Both the position numbers and the translations under genes were made by a program. A stretch of 64,000 nucleotides of DNA from CBDHFQ01 sp965262565 (GTDB lineage Bacteria > Bacteroidota > Bacteroidia > J057), in contig CBDHFQ010000007.1 of the NCBI GenBank assembly GCA_965262565.1, positions 372,001 through 436,000 of the forward strand, written 5' to 3'. The notes below the pieces were generated by a model, which had not been told where the DNA came from, did no database searches, and saw nothing but the letters and a program-made list of their open reading frames with translations. Numbering within the stretch: position 1 is the first letter of the stretch; each line of letters begins with the position of its first letter. This document shows positions 45,148 through 54,577 of the stretch, piece by piece.

Positions 45148-45738
45148 TTATTTTAAACGCCTTACACTCACTACATTGAAATTCCCGTCTTGTTTCTGAG
45201 CATAAAAATTCCATTTTCCAGACTCTTTTACCCCGACCAGAGCAGCACGACCTCCACTATAATCATTAACACCATATACTCTCGTTCCTCCTGCTTTTAA
45301 TCGCCGATGAAGCATGGTCCCAGTTTCTCCCGTAGGTTGTAAATGGGCCACATTCCAGGTATTCCCATTGGGGATCATTACGACACAACATCCTGTCAGC
45401 TGGGTGGTAATCATTAAATCATCGCCCCCCAAATTTAAACGATAAGCATTTATAGGAATATTGCTAGGTTGGACCGGTATATGAATGGCATTAAAGCGAA
45501 ATCCTCTAGTAAGTGCACTTCCCATAATTTTAAATCTTTGGCCTGCTTTAGGATTTATATTCCCTGTTAATTTTCTGGGTCGGTATATTTGTTGGCTGGC
45601 ATCTACCATATAAAAAGGGTAAACTCCTGCTGGAACTGTGGCCCCAGCTTGCATAATCGTAAAAGGAGTAACAGAATTTTTTCTTAAAAAATTCAAAGGA
45701 TTTGTTTTTAGTTGTAGTAATGCCTGCGCTTCGTTCAT
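45148..45738 (-). CDS. Possible Cys-His deamidase-fold protein (LTGC...H motif), unknown function
   Basis: The 196-residue protein has no signal peptide. The central segment ITTQLTGCCVVM (C117, C118), followed by WNVAHLQPTG (H132), resembles the L-S/T-G-C ... H catalytic arrangement of CNF1/BLF1-type and CheD-type glutamine deamidases. The C117-to-H132 spacing of 15 equals that recalled for CNF1 (C866 to H881). The rest (TRVYGVNDYSGGRAALVGV, SGKWNFYAQKQDGN) is a beta-rich frame I associate with uncharacterised proteins carrying the same Cys-His pattern. Neither structure nor homology was checked, so function stays open. It is monocistronic and opposite in strand to its neighbours. Confidence 0.55.
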   Translation of the reverse strand: MNEAQALLQLKTNPLNFLRKNSVTPFTIMQAGATVPAGVYPFYMVDASQQIYRPRKLTGNINPKAGQRFKIMGSALTRGFRFNAIHIPVQPSNIPINAYRLNLGGDDLMITTQLTGCCVVMIPNGNTWNVAHLQPTGETGTMLHRRLKAGGTRVYGVNDYSGGRAALVGVKESGKWNFYAQKQDGNFNVVSVRRLK

Positions 45739-46061
45739 ATCAGTATAAGCGATAGTAGATTAGGATAATGAATATCTTAGTTACTAAAACTTTGCTTATA
45801 ATTCAATTCTTGATCAGGCCGAAATATTCCGTAAAAAAAATTACTTTTAGTTTTAATATGTTACCATTCCCAAAGCTAGTATTGCTTTTTTTGCGTAATA
45901 TGTAGGTTATCTATAGTAGTTAAAGAGTAACAACGCATCACTTTTTTACTATTGAAATAATCCCATCCTATGATAAATAAGAATGACGTTGAGGTAATCA
46001 TTTCTAACCAACAAACATCTTATATTTCGTAGGTTCAATGCAATAAAGTTATGTTTCAATA
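45739..46061. other. Divergent intergenic region, nothing recognised
   Basis: This region lies between the minus-strand Cys-His protein and the plus-strand ABC transporter genes and must carry both promoters. It is AT-rich throughout. I see no palindrome, hairpin or RNA gene. Confidence 0.5.
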
Positions 46062-46913
46062 ATGATTAGCGTTCAAAACCTTAGTTATACTTATCGGGGT
46101 ACTCCTAAACCAACCTTAAAGAACCTCAATTTTGAGATCGCTAAAGGGGAAATTTTCGGATTTTTGGGGCCATCAGGAGCCGGGAAAAGTACCACCCAAA
46201 AAGTACTATACAAGATTCTGCAAGATTTTGAAGGAGAAATTAGCATTGAAGGACAACCACTAAAAAAACTGGATAAAAGCTATCTGGAAAATATAGGGGT
46301 AGGCTTTGAAATGCCTAATCACTACCTAAAGCTGACGGGGAAGGAAAATATGGAACTCTTTGCAGCTTTCTATCCGAAAAAGCGCATGCTACCTATTCCT
46401 GAACTCTTTGCCCTCGTTGGATTGGAAGATAGCATGAATCATCCGGTAGAAACTTATTCTAAGGGCATGAAAATGCGGTTGAATTTTATCCGTGCTATTA
46501 TGCATAATCCTACTATTCTGTTCTTTGACGAACCTACAGCAGGACTGGACCCTGCCAATGCCCACATTATCAAGAAGCATATTCTTCACCTCAAACAGGA
46601 AGGTAAAACCATCTTTATTACCACCCATAATATGAATACAGCGGATGAGCTTTGCGACAAAGTTTCGTTTATTGTGGATGGAGAAATTCGACTTACTGAG
46701 GCCCCTTCGACCCTCAAACAACAATACGGTAAGCATTTGGTCGAAGTAAAGTTACAGAATGGGGAAGAACAGCAATTTCCTATTACAGGATTAGGCCAAA
46801 ATCCACAATTCAGCCATTTTATCAATTTAGCAGAAGTTGCATCTATCAGAACCATGGAAGCTAGCCTAGAAGAAGTATTTCTCAAAGCAACTGGTAAATC
46901 CTTAATCGCATGA
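46062..46913 (+). CDS. ABC transporter ATP-binding protein
   Basis: The 283-residue nucleotide-binding protein has Walker A GPSGAGKSTTQ, a signature ETYSKGMKMRLNFIRA (SKGMK in place of LSGGQ), Walker B TILFFDEPTAGLDP and the switch His in IFITTHNMN. It is of the exporter type paired with small ABC-2 permeases. Its stop overlaps the start of the first permease (ATGA), and a second permease follows, giving one ATPase with two different permeases. This layout recalls the fluoroquinolone-export set of actinobacteria, but substrate is not predictable. Confidence 0.94.
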   Translation: MISVQNLSYTYRGTPKPTLKNLNFEIAKGEIFGFLGPSGAGKSTTQKVLYKILQDFEGEISIEGQPLKKLDKSYLENIGVGFEMPNHYLKLTGKENMELFAAFYPKKRMLPIPELFALVGLEDSMNHPVETYSKGMKMRLNFIRAIMHNPTILFFDEPTAGLDPANAHIIKKHILHLKQEGKTIFITTHNMNTADELCDKVSFIVDGEIRLTEAPSTLKQQYGKHLVEVKLQNGEEQQFPITGLGQNPQFSHFINLAEVASIRTMEASLEEVFLKATGKSLIA

Positions 46914-47620
46914 AAGATGTTTTCCAACAGCTGAAGTGGCAATTTGTCCTTCTACAAAAAAATAATATTATCGCCATTAGTTTGGGAATTACTTTATTTT
47001 ACGGACTATTGTTATTTGCAGTGAGAGGATTAGAATATATGGATAAATTCCTGATCTTTACTATTCTTACTGATCCTGCAACTATCGGCTTTTTTTTTGT
47101 GGGTCTGGGTATCAGTATAGAATATAGACACCAGATACTACCCGCCTTATTCGTTACTCCTATTCATATGCACAGCTATCTTTTATCCAGAATCATCGCC
47201 ATTTCTATGGTAGGATGGGTATGTGCTGTAGTTCTTGCTCTATTAGTACTGGGCCTCTCATTTAATGTATTCCATTTCTCCTTTGGGGTATTAAGTATTT
47301 CCCTGTTTTCCGCTTTATTGGGAGTGATCTGCATTTCCTATACTTATGAGTTCCTAACATTCGCTTTATATTCTATTCCCGTTTTCCTCTTTTTTGTAAC
47401 TATTCCTTTAATCAATTATTTGGGTTTGATTAAGCTTGGTATTGCAGCGTATGTGTTCCCTGTACAGCCTGGTCTAACTCTCATTGTAAATTCCTATGCA
47501 AATACGCCTGTTATGAGTGAGATCGTCCTCAGCTATCTATTGGTTCTGTTGTGGCTCATAGGTATGTATGTATTAGCTTATAGGATTTTTCGCACCAATA
47601 TCCTCCATTCCCTTATGTAG
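46910..47620 (+). CDS. ABC-2-type transporter permease
   Basis: This 236-residue protein has six predicted membrane helices (for example NIIAISLGITLFYGLLLFAV and GVLSISLFSALLGVICISYT). It overlaps the ATPase gene by 4 bp (ATGA) and so is translated with it. It is the same length as the second permease 70 bp downstream, consistent with a heterodimeric membrane channel. No substrate signature is known. Confidence 0.85.
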   Translation: MKDVFQQLKWQFVLLQKNNIIAISLGITLFYGLLLFAVRGLEYMDKFLIFTILTDPATIGFFFVGLGISIEYRHQILPALFVTPIHMHSYLLSRIIAISMVGWVCAVVLALLVLGLSFNVFHFSFGVLSISLFSALLGVICISYTYEFLTFALYSIPVFLFFVTIPLINYLGLIKLGIAAYVFPVQPGLTLIVNSYANTPVMSEIVLSYLLVLLWLIGMYVLAYRIFRTNILHSLM

Positions 47621-47690
47621 CAGAGACTATTTTTTCCAATGACAACATCCCACTTCTAATTTCCCATTTCACTCATCAACACTTTTCACT

Positions 47691-48401
47691 ATGGATCAAT
47701 TCATTAAGCTAGCTATCAATGATTTCAAGTTAATTTTCAGGGAACCATCCTTAAGAGTATTTTTAGTATTACCCATTGTTCTATTCGCTTTAGTTGTTTG
47801 GTTTATTCCTTATTTAGATCAAACCTATGATGTTATTGGCCCTTATATTCCCGTGATCCTGTTGTTATGCGTAGTCCAGGTTACGCAGACCTTTAGCTTT
47901 ATTAGCAGTATGGTTTTGATCGAAGAAAAAGAAACCAATGTAGCCAAGACTTATGGAGTTGTTCCCGTATCAAAACCAGGCTTCCTTTTCTCTCGGCTCC
48001 TCTTTCCTTATTTATTCACTGTTTGTATGAATGTCGTCTTACTCTATGTCCAGCCTTATTATGAAATTGATGGGATGTCTATAGTATTGATCTCCCTGTT
48101 AGTAGCATTGGTAGTTCCACTGTATGTATTGGCCATTAATAGCATAGTAGATAATAGAATTCAGGGCCTGGTATATATAAAGGTATTTAACATAATCGTA
48201 TTAATTCCCGTAGCTGCCTTTTTTCTTCCTGAATCCTACCGATTTCTTTTTGGCATTTTTCCTACCCATTGGCTTTTTCAAAGCCTAGCCCAACTCTTTG
48301 CCGGAACTTCTTATATCCTCTCACTTTCTATCGGCTTTGTATTCTTCTTTTGTTTAATCGGCTGGGCAGCACATCGTTTTTTTCAACGACATTTTGAGTA
48401 G
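47691..48401 (+). CDS. ABC-2-type transporter permease, second subunit
   Basis: A 236-residue protein with six predicted membrane helices. After the N-terminal FIKLAINDFKLIFREPSLRV comes a first hydrophobic helix, and LIEEKETNVAKTYGVVPVSK lies in the cytoplasmic loop after the third segment. That IEEKE...PVS element is typical of fluoroquinolone-export-type ABC-2 permeases. The 70-bp gap to the first permease contains no terminator, so the three genes are likely one operon, ended by the hairpin at 48407-48440. Confidence 0.85.
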   Translation: MDQFIKLAINDFKLIFREPSLRVFLVLPIVLFALVVWFIPYLDQTYDVIGPYIPVILLLCVVQVTQTFSFISSMVLIEEKETNVAKTYGVVPVSKPGFLFSRLLFPYLFTVCMNVVLLYVQPYYEIDGMSIVLISLLVALVVPLYVLAINSIVDNRIQGLVYIKVFNIIVLIPVAAFFLPESYRFLFGIFPTHWLFQSLAQLFAGTSYILSLSIGFVFFFCLIGWAAHRFFQRHFE

Positions 48402-48406
48402 ATGTG

Positions 48407-48440
48407 GTATAGACTGCCTCTTTTCAGAGGCAGCCTATAC
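48407..48440. terminator. Hairpin between convergent ABC permease and susD genes
   Basis: GTATAGACTGCCTC (48407-48420) pairs with GAGGCAGCCTATAC (48427-48440), 14 bp with one mismatch and a 6-nt loop TTTTCA. It is 5 bp past the permease stop and before the end of the minus-strand SusD gene, so it can serve as a terminator from either side. There is no long T-run. Confidence 0.65.
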
Positions 48441-48493
48441 TATTCCTCAAATAGTTAAACGACAGTTAGATTAAGAAAAATCGTTGTCTCAGC

Positions 48494-49999
48494 TTAATAT
48501 CCAGGATTTTGGGTCAATGCGCTATTATTATCCAATTCTCTTACAGGAATCGGCATTAACAAATGTTTTTCCAGAAAGGTTCCGCCGTATAAATTAGTAT
48601 GTCCTACATAGTCTTCGAACTGTAGTGTCTGATCATTCCTTACTTTTCTGGTACGCTGCATTTGGAACCACATCTTTCCTTCGAAGCACAATTCAAAATA
48701 TCGCTGAGACCACACTTCCTCTTCAAAAGCAGTCACATCCAGGTTAGTAATTTCAGCTAATCCCGCCCGAGCTCTAATATCGTTTATGTATTGAGTCGCT
48801 AATGCATCGGGACCTCCATTAGCCCTATTGATCGCTTCCGCATAAATTAACATTGGCTCAGCCAGCCGATATAAAGTAAAGTTGACCTCTGACTGGGCAT
48901 CTTCATCCACCGCTACCTGATCATAATACTTATGGATGTATGGCCCTCCCAACTCTCTCACTTCTGCATCAGGCCTGTTGGGAAGATAGCTGTAGATGAT
49001 AAAGTTATCCTGCTCTACTCTTAGATCTCCTTCGGGAAAAGAAGAAATAAAATCGGGATGTGGGACTATGCCACCATATTCATCATCATAGGCTGCACTG
49101 ATATCCAATCCTAATGGTAAGCAACGAGGGGTGATGGGGTTAGTGCTGTTCGCTTTGTCGAACTGTATTTGGAAAACAATTTCTCCCATATTTTCCATGG
49201 TAGGATTTCTCAAATCACTGTAAAAACTGAATAGATTAAAAGCCCCACTTTCTACCACTTCTCTGGCTCTTTGAGCCGACTCAGCATAAAATTGAGCGCC
49301 AGCTTGAACCGGAAAACCTGCATACGTCAAGTATACATCTGCCAATAAGGTTTTCACCAATCCCATAGAAACCCGACCGCTATTGTCAGACATAGGAAGG
49401 GTAGAGGTTTCTGCAAACAATAGGTCTGGAATAATGATCTCATCATAGATCTCCTTTACGGGGCTGCGAGGAACTTCTACCTCAGAAAGCGACGCAACTA
49501 CAGCCGTAACTTTAGGTACATCTCCAAAAATTCTTACCAGAGTGAAGTAATAGAAAGCTCTCATAGTCCGTACTTCTGCCAATTTATTAGTTCTATCTTC
49601 TTCAGATAGGACGGTAAATTCAGGAAGTTTTTCTATGGCAAGATTAGCATTCTGAATTCCTCTGTACAACCTTCTCCAGTAATCGTTGATATAGAAAGCG
49701 TTATCGTCAAAATCTAAGGCATTAAATCGAAAAGCTTCTGTCTGCGGAACTCCGGTAACTTTACCTGTCATGAATTCCAACATGCCGAGGGTACTTCCTC
49801 CCCAGCCCGAAGAACTTTGCGCCATTACGGAAAGTTCAGTATATGCACTGTTTGTATATGCATCTGCTACTTCTCTACTGGTCAGATTTGCTTCTGTAGT
49901 AAATACGTTAGGCTCTTCTTCCAGAAACTCATCACAAGAGGTGAGTGTCCATGCCAACAAGGCCACAGTGAGAATGCGGAATATATGAAAGCTTTTCAT
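48494..49999 (-). CDS. SusD/RagB-family outer-membrane lipoprotein
   Basis: From ATG 49999 the product has 501 residues with signal KSFHIFRILTVALLAWTLTSC (lipobox LTSC); an in-frame ATG at 50026 adds nine residues before it. The acidic post-Cys segment DEFLEEEPN, the TPR-like SusD core (YWRRLYRGIQNANLAIEKLP, VRTMRAFYYFTLVRIFGDVP) and the C-terminal half (LIYAEAINRANGG, FEGKMWFQMQRTRKV) match RagB/SusD proteins. It forms the lid that delivers a nutrient, usually a glycan, to the SusC pore encoded 59 bp upstream. The neighbouring hydrolase that might have named the glycan is a pseudogene. Confidence 0.95.
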   Translation of the reverse strand: MKSFHIFRILTVALLAWTLTSCDEFLEEEPNVFTTEANLTSREVADAYTNSAYTELSVMAQSSSGWGGSTLGMLEFMTGKVTGVPQTEAFRFNALDFDDNAFYINDYWRRLYRGIQNANLAIEKLPEFTVLSEEDRTNKLAEVRTMRAFYYFTLVRIFGDVPKVTAVVASLSEVEVPRSPVKEIYDEIIIPDLLFAETSTLPMSDNSGRVSMGLVKTLLADVYLTYAGFPVQAGAQFYAESAQRAREVVESGAFNLFSFYSDLRNPTMENMGEIVFQIQFDKANSTNPITPRCLPLGLDISAAYDDEYGGIVPHPDFISSFPEGDLRVEQDNFIIYSYLPNRPDAEVRELGGPYIHKYYDQVAVDEDAQSEVNFTLYRLAEPMLIYAEAINRANGGPDALATQYINDIRARAGLAEITNLDVTAFEEEVWSQRYFELCFEGKMWFQMQRTRKVRNDQTLQFEDYVGHTNLYGGTFLEKHLLMPIPVRELDNNSALTQNPGY

Positions 50000-50058
50000 G
50001 GTTTGAGAATATGTTTGATATTTCATATTTGATAATGTGCTAATAGTAAATAGGCCAG

Positions 50059-53000
50059 TTAAAATGTAACATTTGCGCCGATGACTACTGACTTAGGCCT
50101 GGCATAGGGATAAAAATCGAGTCCTACGGCATAATCCCTTCCATAGGTTTCGACTTCGGGATCATAGCCAGTATAGTCAGTAATAAGTACGAGGTTAGTT
50201 CCTGAAACATAGGCTCTTAAGTTTGAAATACCAATATTTCTGAGAATAGGAGAGTTGAAATTATATCCCACAGCAATGTTCTGTAGGCGAGCAAAAGCTC
50301 CGTTCTCTACCCACCAGCTATCCATATTGGTAGTATAATAAGTTCCCCAGGCACGTACCTCAGCGATCATGGTATTTTGATTTTCTGATGTCCACCCATC
50401 CAGTACGGTAGCTAAACTATTAGTCAGCGTCTGGCGATCTTCGGCAGAATGCTTGGTAGCATTCACCACATCATTCCCCAAAGAGAAGATCCACTCCATG
50501 GTAAAGTCAAAGTTTCCGAGGTTAAAGAGATTGGTGATGTTACCGATCCAGTTAGGATACATTTGACCAAGAATAGATTCATCCTGGCTATTGATCTGGC
50601 CATCGTTATTTAAGTCAGCAAGTTTCAAATCACCGGGAAGTCTGCCATATCGGAGTGCCTCTTCTGCCTCTGCTTCACTCCATGTCCCTAAACGCGTCTT
50701 TCCCCAAAGAGCACCGATAGGCTCTCCCACACGAATAATATTGGTCTGCCCAAGGAACCAAGGGCCTGGAAAGATATCTGCATTATTATTTACTAATTCT
50801 AGCACTTCCGAACGGTTAGCCGTAGCATTTCCTCGGAAGGTCCATCCGAAATTGGGCTTCTGTATGATTCTTGCAGTGAGCGCCATCTCTAATCCTCGGT
50901 TTTCTACACTTCCAATATTTCTTCTGACTTGTTGAATTCCCACGGTCCAGGGAAGAGGTGCATTCAATAAGAGATCCTCTGTGGTTCTTTGATAAGCATC
51001 CAATTCCAGGTTCAATCTTCCTTGCAAAAATTCCATTTCTAATCCTATATCGATTTGACGCGTAGTCTCCCATTGTAGATCCTCGTTCCCAAAACTATTC
51101 CTGAACAAGGCCAGTTCTAATCCGTCTGAAAATAGTACGTTTCCTGCACTCAGAAACTGAAGGGACTCATATGACCCGAATTCCTGATTCCCTGTTTCTC
51201 CCCAGCTTGCCCTGATCTTCATATTAGAGATAAGATCATTTTTAAAGAATTCCTCTTGAGATATTCTCCAGGCAACTCCTACCGAAGGGAAAAAAGCATA
51301 CTTATTATTTTCACCGAAACGGGAAGATCCATCATAGCGCCCGGTTACTGTTAAAAGATATTTGTCGTCAAAACCTACGCTCCATCTGGAGAAGTAAGAG
51401 TTCAATTGGAACGCATTCGTATTTCCGAATACTCCCTGCTGGCGAATCAAGCCTGCTGCCGAAAGATTTCTCCATTGGTAAAAGTCATCAAGAAAGTCCC
51501 TACCTTCAGCGCGAAGATTTTCACTTTGATCTTCCAGCCAGGAAAACCCTAATAGTCCTGTTACATTCAATCGCTCAAAAGATTTGTTCCAGGTAAAGTA
51601 GTTTTCACTCTGCCAGTAAATACGAGAATTCGTAAGTACAGAAGCTATGCCTCGTTGATTCGCCGAAAGGTTTCGCAATTCACGACCAGAGTAGAAGTTT
51701 TCTTTGTAGTTGTCCAAAATGGTGGAAAATTGAGTGCGGAACTGGAGCCCTTTGGTAATTTGAAACTCAAGAAAAATATCTCCGAATAATTGGTTGGTGG
51801 TTCTGTTCCAATATCTTTCATTAGCCACCCGTACAGGATTATCTCCTTCTGCAGAAGCGTAAAAATCGTTATTCTTGCTCCAGGTTCCATCTGGATATTT
51901 GACAGGAAGAATGGGAATCATTTCTACTACTAACCGAGGAACATTTAAGGCCCCATTAGAAAGGTGAACGGCATTCTGACGATTTCTAACCCCAAATAAG
52001 CTGATCCCAGTTTTCAACCAATCAGTAATTTTGGTATCAAAGGCCAATCTGCCGGTGTAGCGATCATTAGCTGAATTAATCATAATGCCATTATCATCTG
52101 CATAGCTGAGAGAGGCAAAAAATTGGTTATTTGCATCTCCTCCTCGGAGAGAGAGGGTGTGATTAGAAGAAACAGTAGTTCGATATACTTCATCTTCCCA
52201 ATTCGTATCATACATCGGATTCCCTTGGGCATCAAAAATGAGGGGAAAATCTGCAGGATCAAATTGAGGATACTTTCCCTGGTCAGCGCCTATAGGATCG
52301 TACTTTTCAGCATTAGCATAGGCATCATTCCAAACCTGCATAAATCCTTCTGCATCCAGGGTCTCTACCGAGCCCCTACGGGAAGATACAGTAGCAAAAC
52401 CATTGTATTCGACGCTCGCTTTACCTGTGCTCCCTCTTTTGGTAGTAATAATCAGGACTCCGTTGGCCCCTCGGGCACCATAAATAGCTGTAGCAGAAGC
52501 ATCTTTGAGTACTTCTATGGACTCAATATCCGCAGGATTAATTACAGAAAGATTAACGCCTATGATTCCATCCATGACAACCAAGGGATCTTTACTGGTA
52601 TTTAAACTGCTGATCCCTCTTACGCGAATGCGCGCAGCTTCTCCGGGAGCAGGGCTGGTATTAAACACCTGCACGCCAGCCACCCTACCTTGAAGGGCCT
52701 GAGATACATTTGTAACAGGTCGTTCAAAGAGTTCATCTGGAGAAACTCTCGCCACGGCCCCGGTAAGATCCGATTTCTTTTGGGTACCATAACCAGTTAC
52801 TACGACTTCATCCAGCGTACTAATGTCTTCTGACAATTGGATGGTGAGATCCGTTCTGCCTTCAAGGAAAATTTCCTGCCCTTCATAACCTATGTAACTT
52901 ACCAATAGGCTACTAGTTGCAACTACATCATTGAGCGTAAAACGTCCTTCCTCATCAGTTATGGCACCGTTCGTCGTGCCTTTTACGAGAACATTAGCGC

Positions 53001-53118
53001 CGATTAAGGCTTCATTATTCTCATTGAGAATTTGTCCTTTGACTGTTACCTGTGCATACAGTGTATTTACACTCCATAGCCCCAGACAACACAGTAGTAA
53101 AAATAAACTTTTTTTCAT
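50059..53118 (-). CDS. SusC/RagA-family TonB-dependent outer-membrane transporter
   Basis: The 1019-residue protein has a signal peptide ending LYAQ and an N-terminal carboxypeptidase-like domain (VTVKGQILNENNEALIGANV). A TonB-box region (DEVVVTGYGTQKKSDLTGA) and plug (VAGVQVFNTSPAPGEAARIR, ATAIYGARGANGVLIITTK) follow. The 22-strand barrel ends in VIGANVTF with terminal Phe. It imports a large substrate, energised by TonB, together with the SusD partner encoded after it. No anti-sigma or ECF sigma pair is adjacent, and the regulator is not evident. The AT-rich region 53119-53795 upstream contains its promoter. Confidence 0.96.
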   Translation of the reverse strand: MKKSLFLLLCCLGLWSVNTLYAQVTVKGQILNENNEALIGANVLVKGTTNGAITDEEGRFTLNDVVATSSLLVSYIGYEGQEIFLEGRTDLTIQLSEDISTLDEVVVTGYGTQKKSDLTGAVARVSPDELFERPVTNVSQALQGRVAGVQVFNTSPAPGEAARIRVRGISSLNTSKDPLVVMDGIIGVNLSVINPADIESIEVLKDASATAIYGARGANGVLIITTKRGSTGKASVEYNGFATVSSRRGSVETLDAEGFMQVWNDAYANAEKYDPIGADQGKYPQFDPADFPLIFDAQGNPMYDTNWEDEVYRTTVSSNHTLSLRGGDANNQFFASLSYADDNGIMINSANDRYTGRLAFDTKITDWLKTGISLFGVRNRQNAVHLSNGALNVPRLVVEMIPILPVKYPDGTWSKNNDFYASAEGDNPVRVANERYWNRTTNQLFGDIFLEFQITKGLQFRTQFSTILDNYKENFYSGRELRNLSANQRGIASVLTNSRIYWQSENYFTWNKSFERLNVTGLLGFSWLEDQSENLRAEGRDFLDDFYQWRNLSAAGLIRQQGVFGNTNAFQLNSYFSRWSVGFDDKYLLTVTGRYDGSSRFGENNKYAFFPSVGVAWRISQEEFFKNDLISNMKIRASWGETGNQEFGSYESLQFLSAGNVLFSDGLELALFRNSFGNEDLQWETTRQIDIGLEMEFLQGRLNLELDAYQRTTEDLLLNAPLPWTVGIQQVRRNIGSVENRGLEMALTARIIQKPNFGWTFRGNATANRSEVLELVNNNADIFPGPWFLGQTNIIRVGEPIGALWGKTRLGTWSEAEAEEALRYGRLPGDLKLADLNNDGQINSQDESILGQMYPNWIGNITNLFNLGNFDFTMEWIFSLGNDVVNATKHSAEDRQTLTNSLATVLDGWTSENQNTMIAEVRAWGTYYTTNMDSWWVENGAFARLQNIAVGYNFNSPILRNIGISNLRAYVSGTNLVLITDYTGYDPEVETYGRDYAVGLDFYPYARPKSVVIGANVTF

Positions 53119-53795
53119 GCTTTAGATGTTAATGGTGTCACAAAAAACGTACAGACAAAGAAACCCCATGAGCCCACCAAGGCCCTGAATTTCATGCCGA
53201 AAAACACTTATTTGGATTGTAACTACTAAATTTAAAATAGTGATTATTTACAACGACTACCAATACTTTTCAAAAAAATTTATATTTTTTTTATTTGAAT
53301 TATATTAAAAAAATACTGAATAGTACGCCCTTGACATAGTGTAAAAAATACGCTTTACATTTATGTAAAAATACGTAGAATGAATATAAAGCGAGCATTT
53401 CAGTTCGTTTTTTCTATACAATCACCTAATTATCAGCATAAAACATAAGTATTGATACGCCTAGAACAGAGTGTTTCTAGACCTTTATACATATTTTTAA
53501 AAATATTTCATCAAAATTGAAGTAAATGGAGAATTCCCCACGATCCACTCACTCCTTACCTAATTCTACTGTAGTAAAATTCTACATCTATCTTTCAAAA
53601 AAATCGAACTATATAACCTAAGTTACCTACTTATTGGTATAACCAAGCATACTATAGCCTACCTGTATAAGATTGGGATTAACCTCTCACAAAATGGTAT
53701 AAAGACTATAAATTAAACAGTCGCGATTTGAGAAAAATCAGACATTTTTGAACTATTATAAATAATCTTTACAAAGGGTCAATCTTTTTTTGCCA
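53119..53795. other. Long AT-rich leader of susC with repeated TGTAAA half-sites
   Basis: No gene is supported in these 677 bases. At 53340-53375, TGTAAAAAATACG (53340-53352) and TGTAAAAATACG (53364-53375) are direct repeats. Between and overlapping them, TTTACAT-TT-ATGTAAA (53354-53369) forms a 16-bp dyad. This is a plausible regulator site about 220 bp upstream of susC. The remaining sequence is AT-rich without hairpins I can support. Confidence 0.5.
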
Positions 53796-54484
53796 CTACT
53801 TAACTACTGCTACCTCATACATTCTTTGAGTAAACGCTTTAACATATTTCTTTAACAGTGGATAAGGTTCCTCATATTGATCTATCAATCCAGAATGTTG
53901 ACGAGCTGCTTTACGTGCAAGCTGATTCGTTGCGTCGATCAACCCACAATAGTGCCATCCTACAAATTCAGGCCGCAGGAAAGCCTGCTCCATAAATTCC
54001 TTTGTCCATTCTGCCCGCTGCTTTAGATTATCCGCTACAGGGCCATAAGGTCTTGGCATATCCTCAGTAATCATGGTAAAAGCAGAATCTCCATTCATTA
54101 TTGGCTTATCTACTACTTGTTTCCATCGATCTAACCCCACTTTCTGGACTTCATACCTTCCATACATCTGGTACATGATAATATCAGTATGTTTGCTGGT
54201 AATGGGCAAGGCCACATAACATTGTGTTTTCCTTTAAATAAATCTGGATACAAATGATTGATCCCAAAACTCAGAAAAGCATTCCCTTCCGGCGTAACTA
54301 TCCACCAACGTTGATCTTTTTCAACTCTGAAAAAGCCGGTAGCCTTAAATGGTTTCCCTTTCCATCCTCCATATTTATCCAGATCCGTAGGCCTAAATCC
54401 CTTAGCAGTACCTGACATCATGCTACCAAACATACCTGTCATCGTTGCAGTAGTAGCTAGTTGTGTAAAAGTGCGTCTTTTCAT
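53796..54484 (-). pseudogene. Remnant of a secreted glycoside-hydrolase-like protein, internal deletion plus frameshift
   Basis: The N-terminal piece starts at ATG 54484 with an export signal (KRRTFTQLATTATMTGMFGS) and runs GGWKGKPFKATGFFRVEKD, RWWIVTPEGNAFLSFGINH. This is the opening of large agarase/beta-galactosidase-like barrel proteins. After FKGKHN (near 54222) the frame becomes nonsense. In the next frame, from about 54222 to 53796, the C-terminal end of the same kind of protein appears (VALPITSKHTDIIMYQMYG, KPIMNGDSAFTMI, RAEWTKEFMEQAFLRPEFVG). The catalytic middle, some hundreds of residues, is missing. The gene should be dead. It sits on the same strand as susC/susD and was probably the enzyme of that locus. 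Confidence 0.8.
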
Positions 54485-54577
54485 TAGTAGCTTTCGATTT
54501 AGGGTTTTATTTATAAACTTACTGTTGGATAGACAGGTTCCAATAGGCAACAGCTCGTGTATTTAGTTTTCATATCC

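Noticed and set aside
46062..48401. Naming the ABC operon as a fluoroquinolone exporter
   Set aside because: The one-ATPase, two-permease layout resembles that set, but substrate specificity cannot be read from these motifs.
53796..54215. Reading the C-terminal hydrolase fragment as an intact small gene with a GTG start
   Set aside because: The GTG falls inside a conserved strand (VALPITSKHTDI) and there is no signal peptide or catalytic core, so it is the tail of a broken gene.
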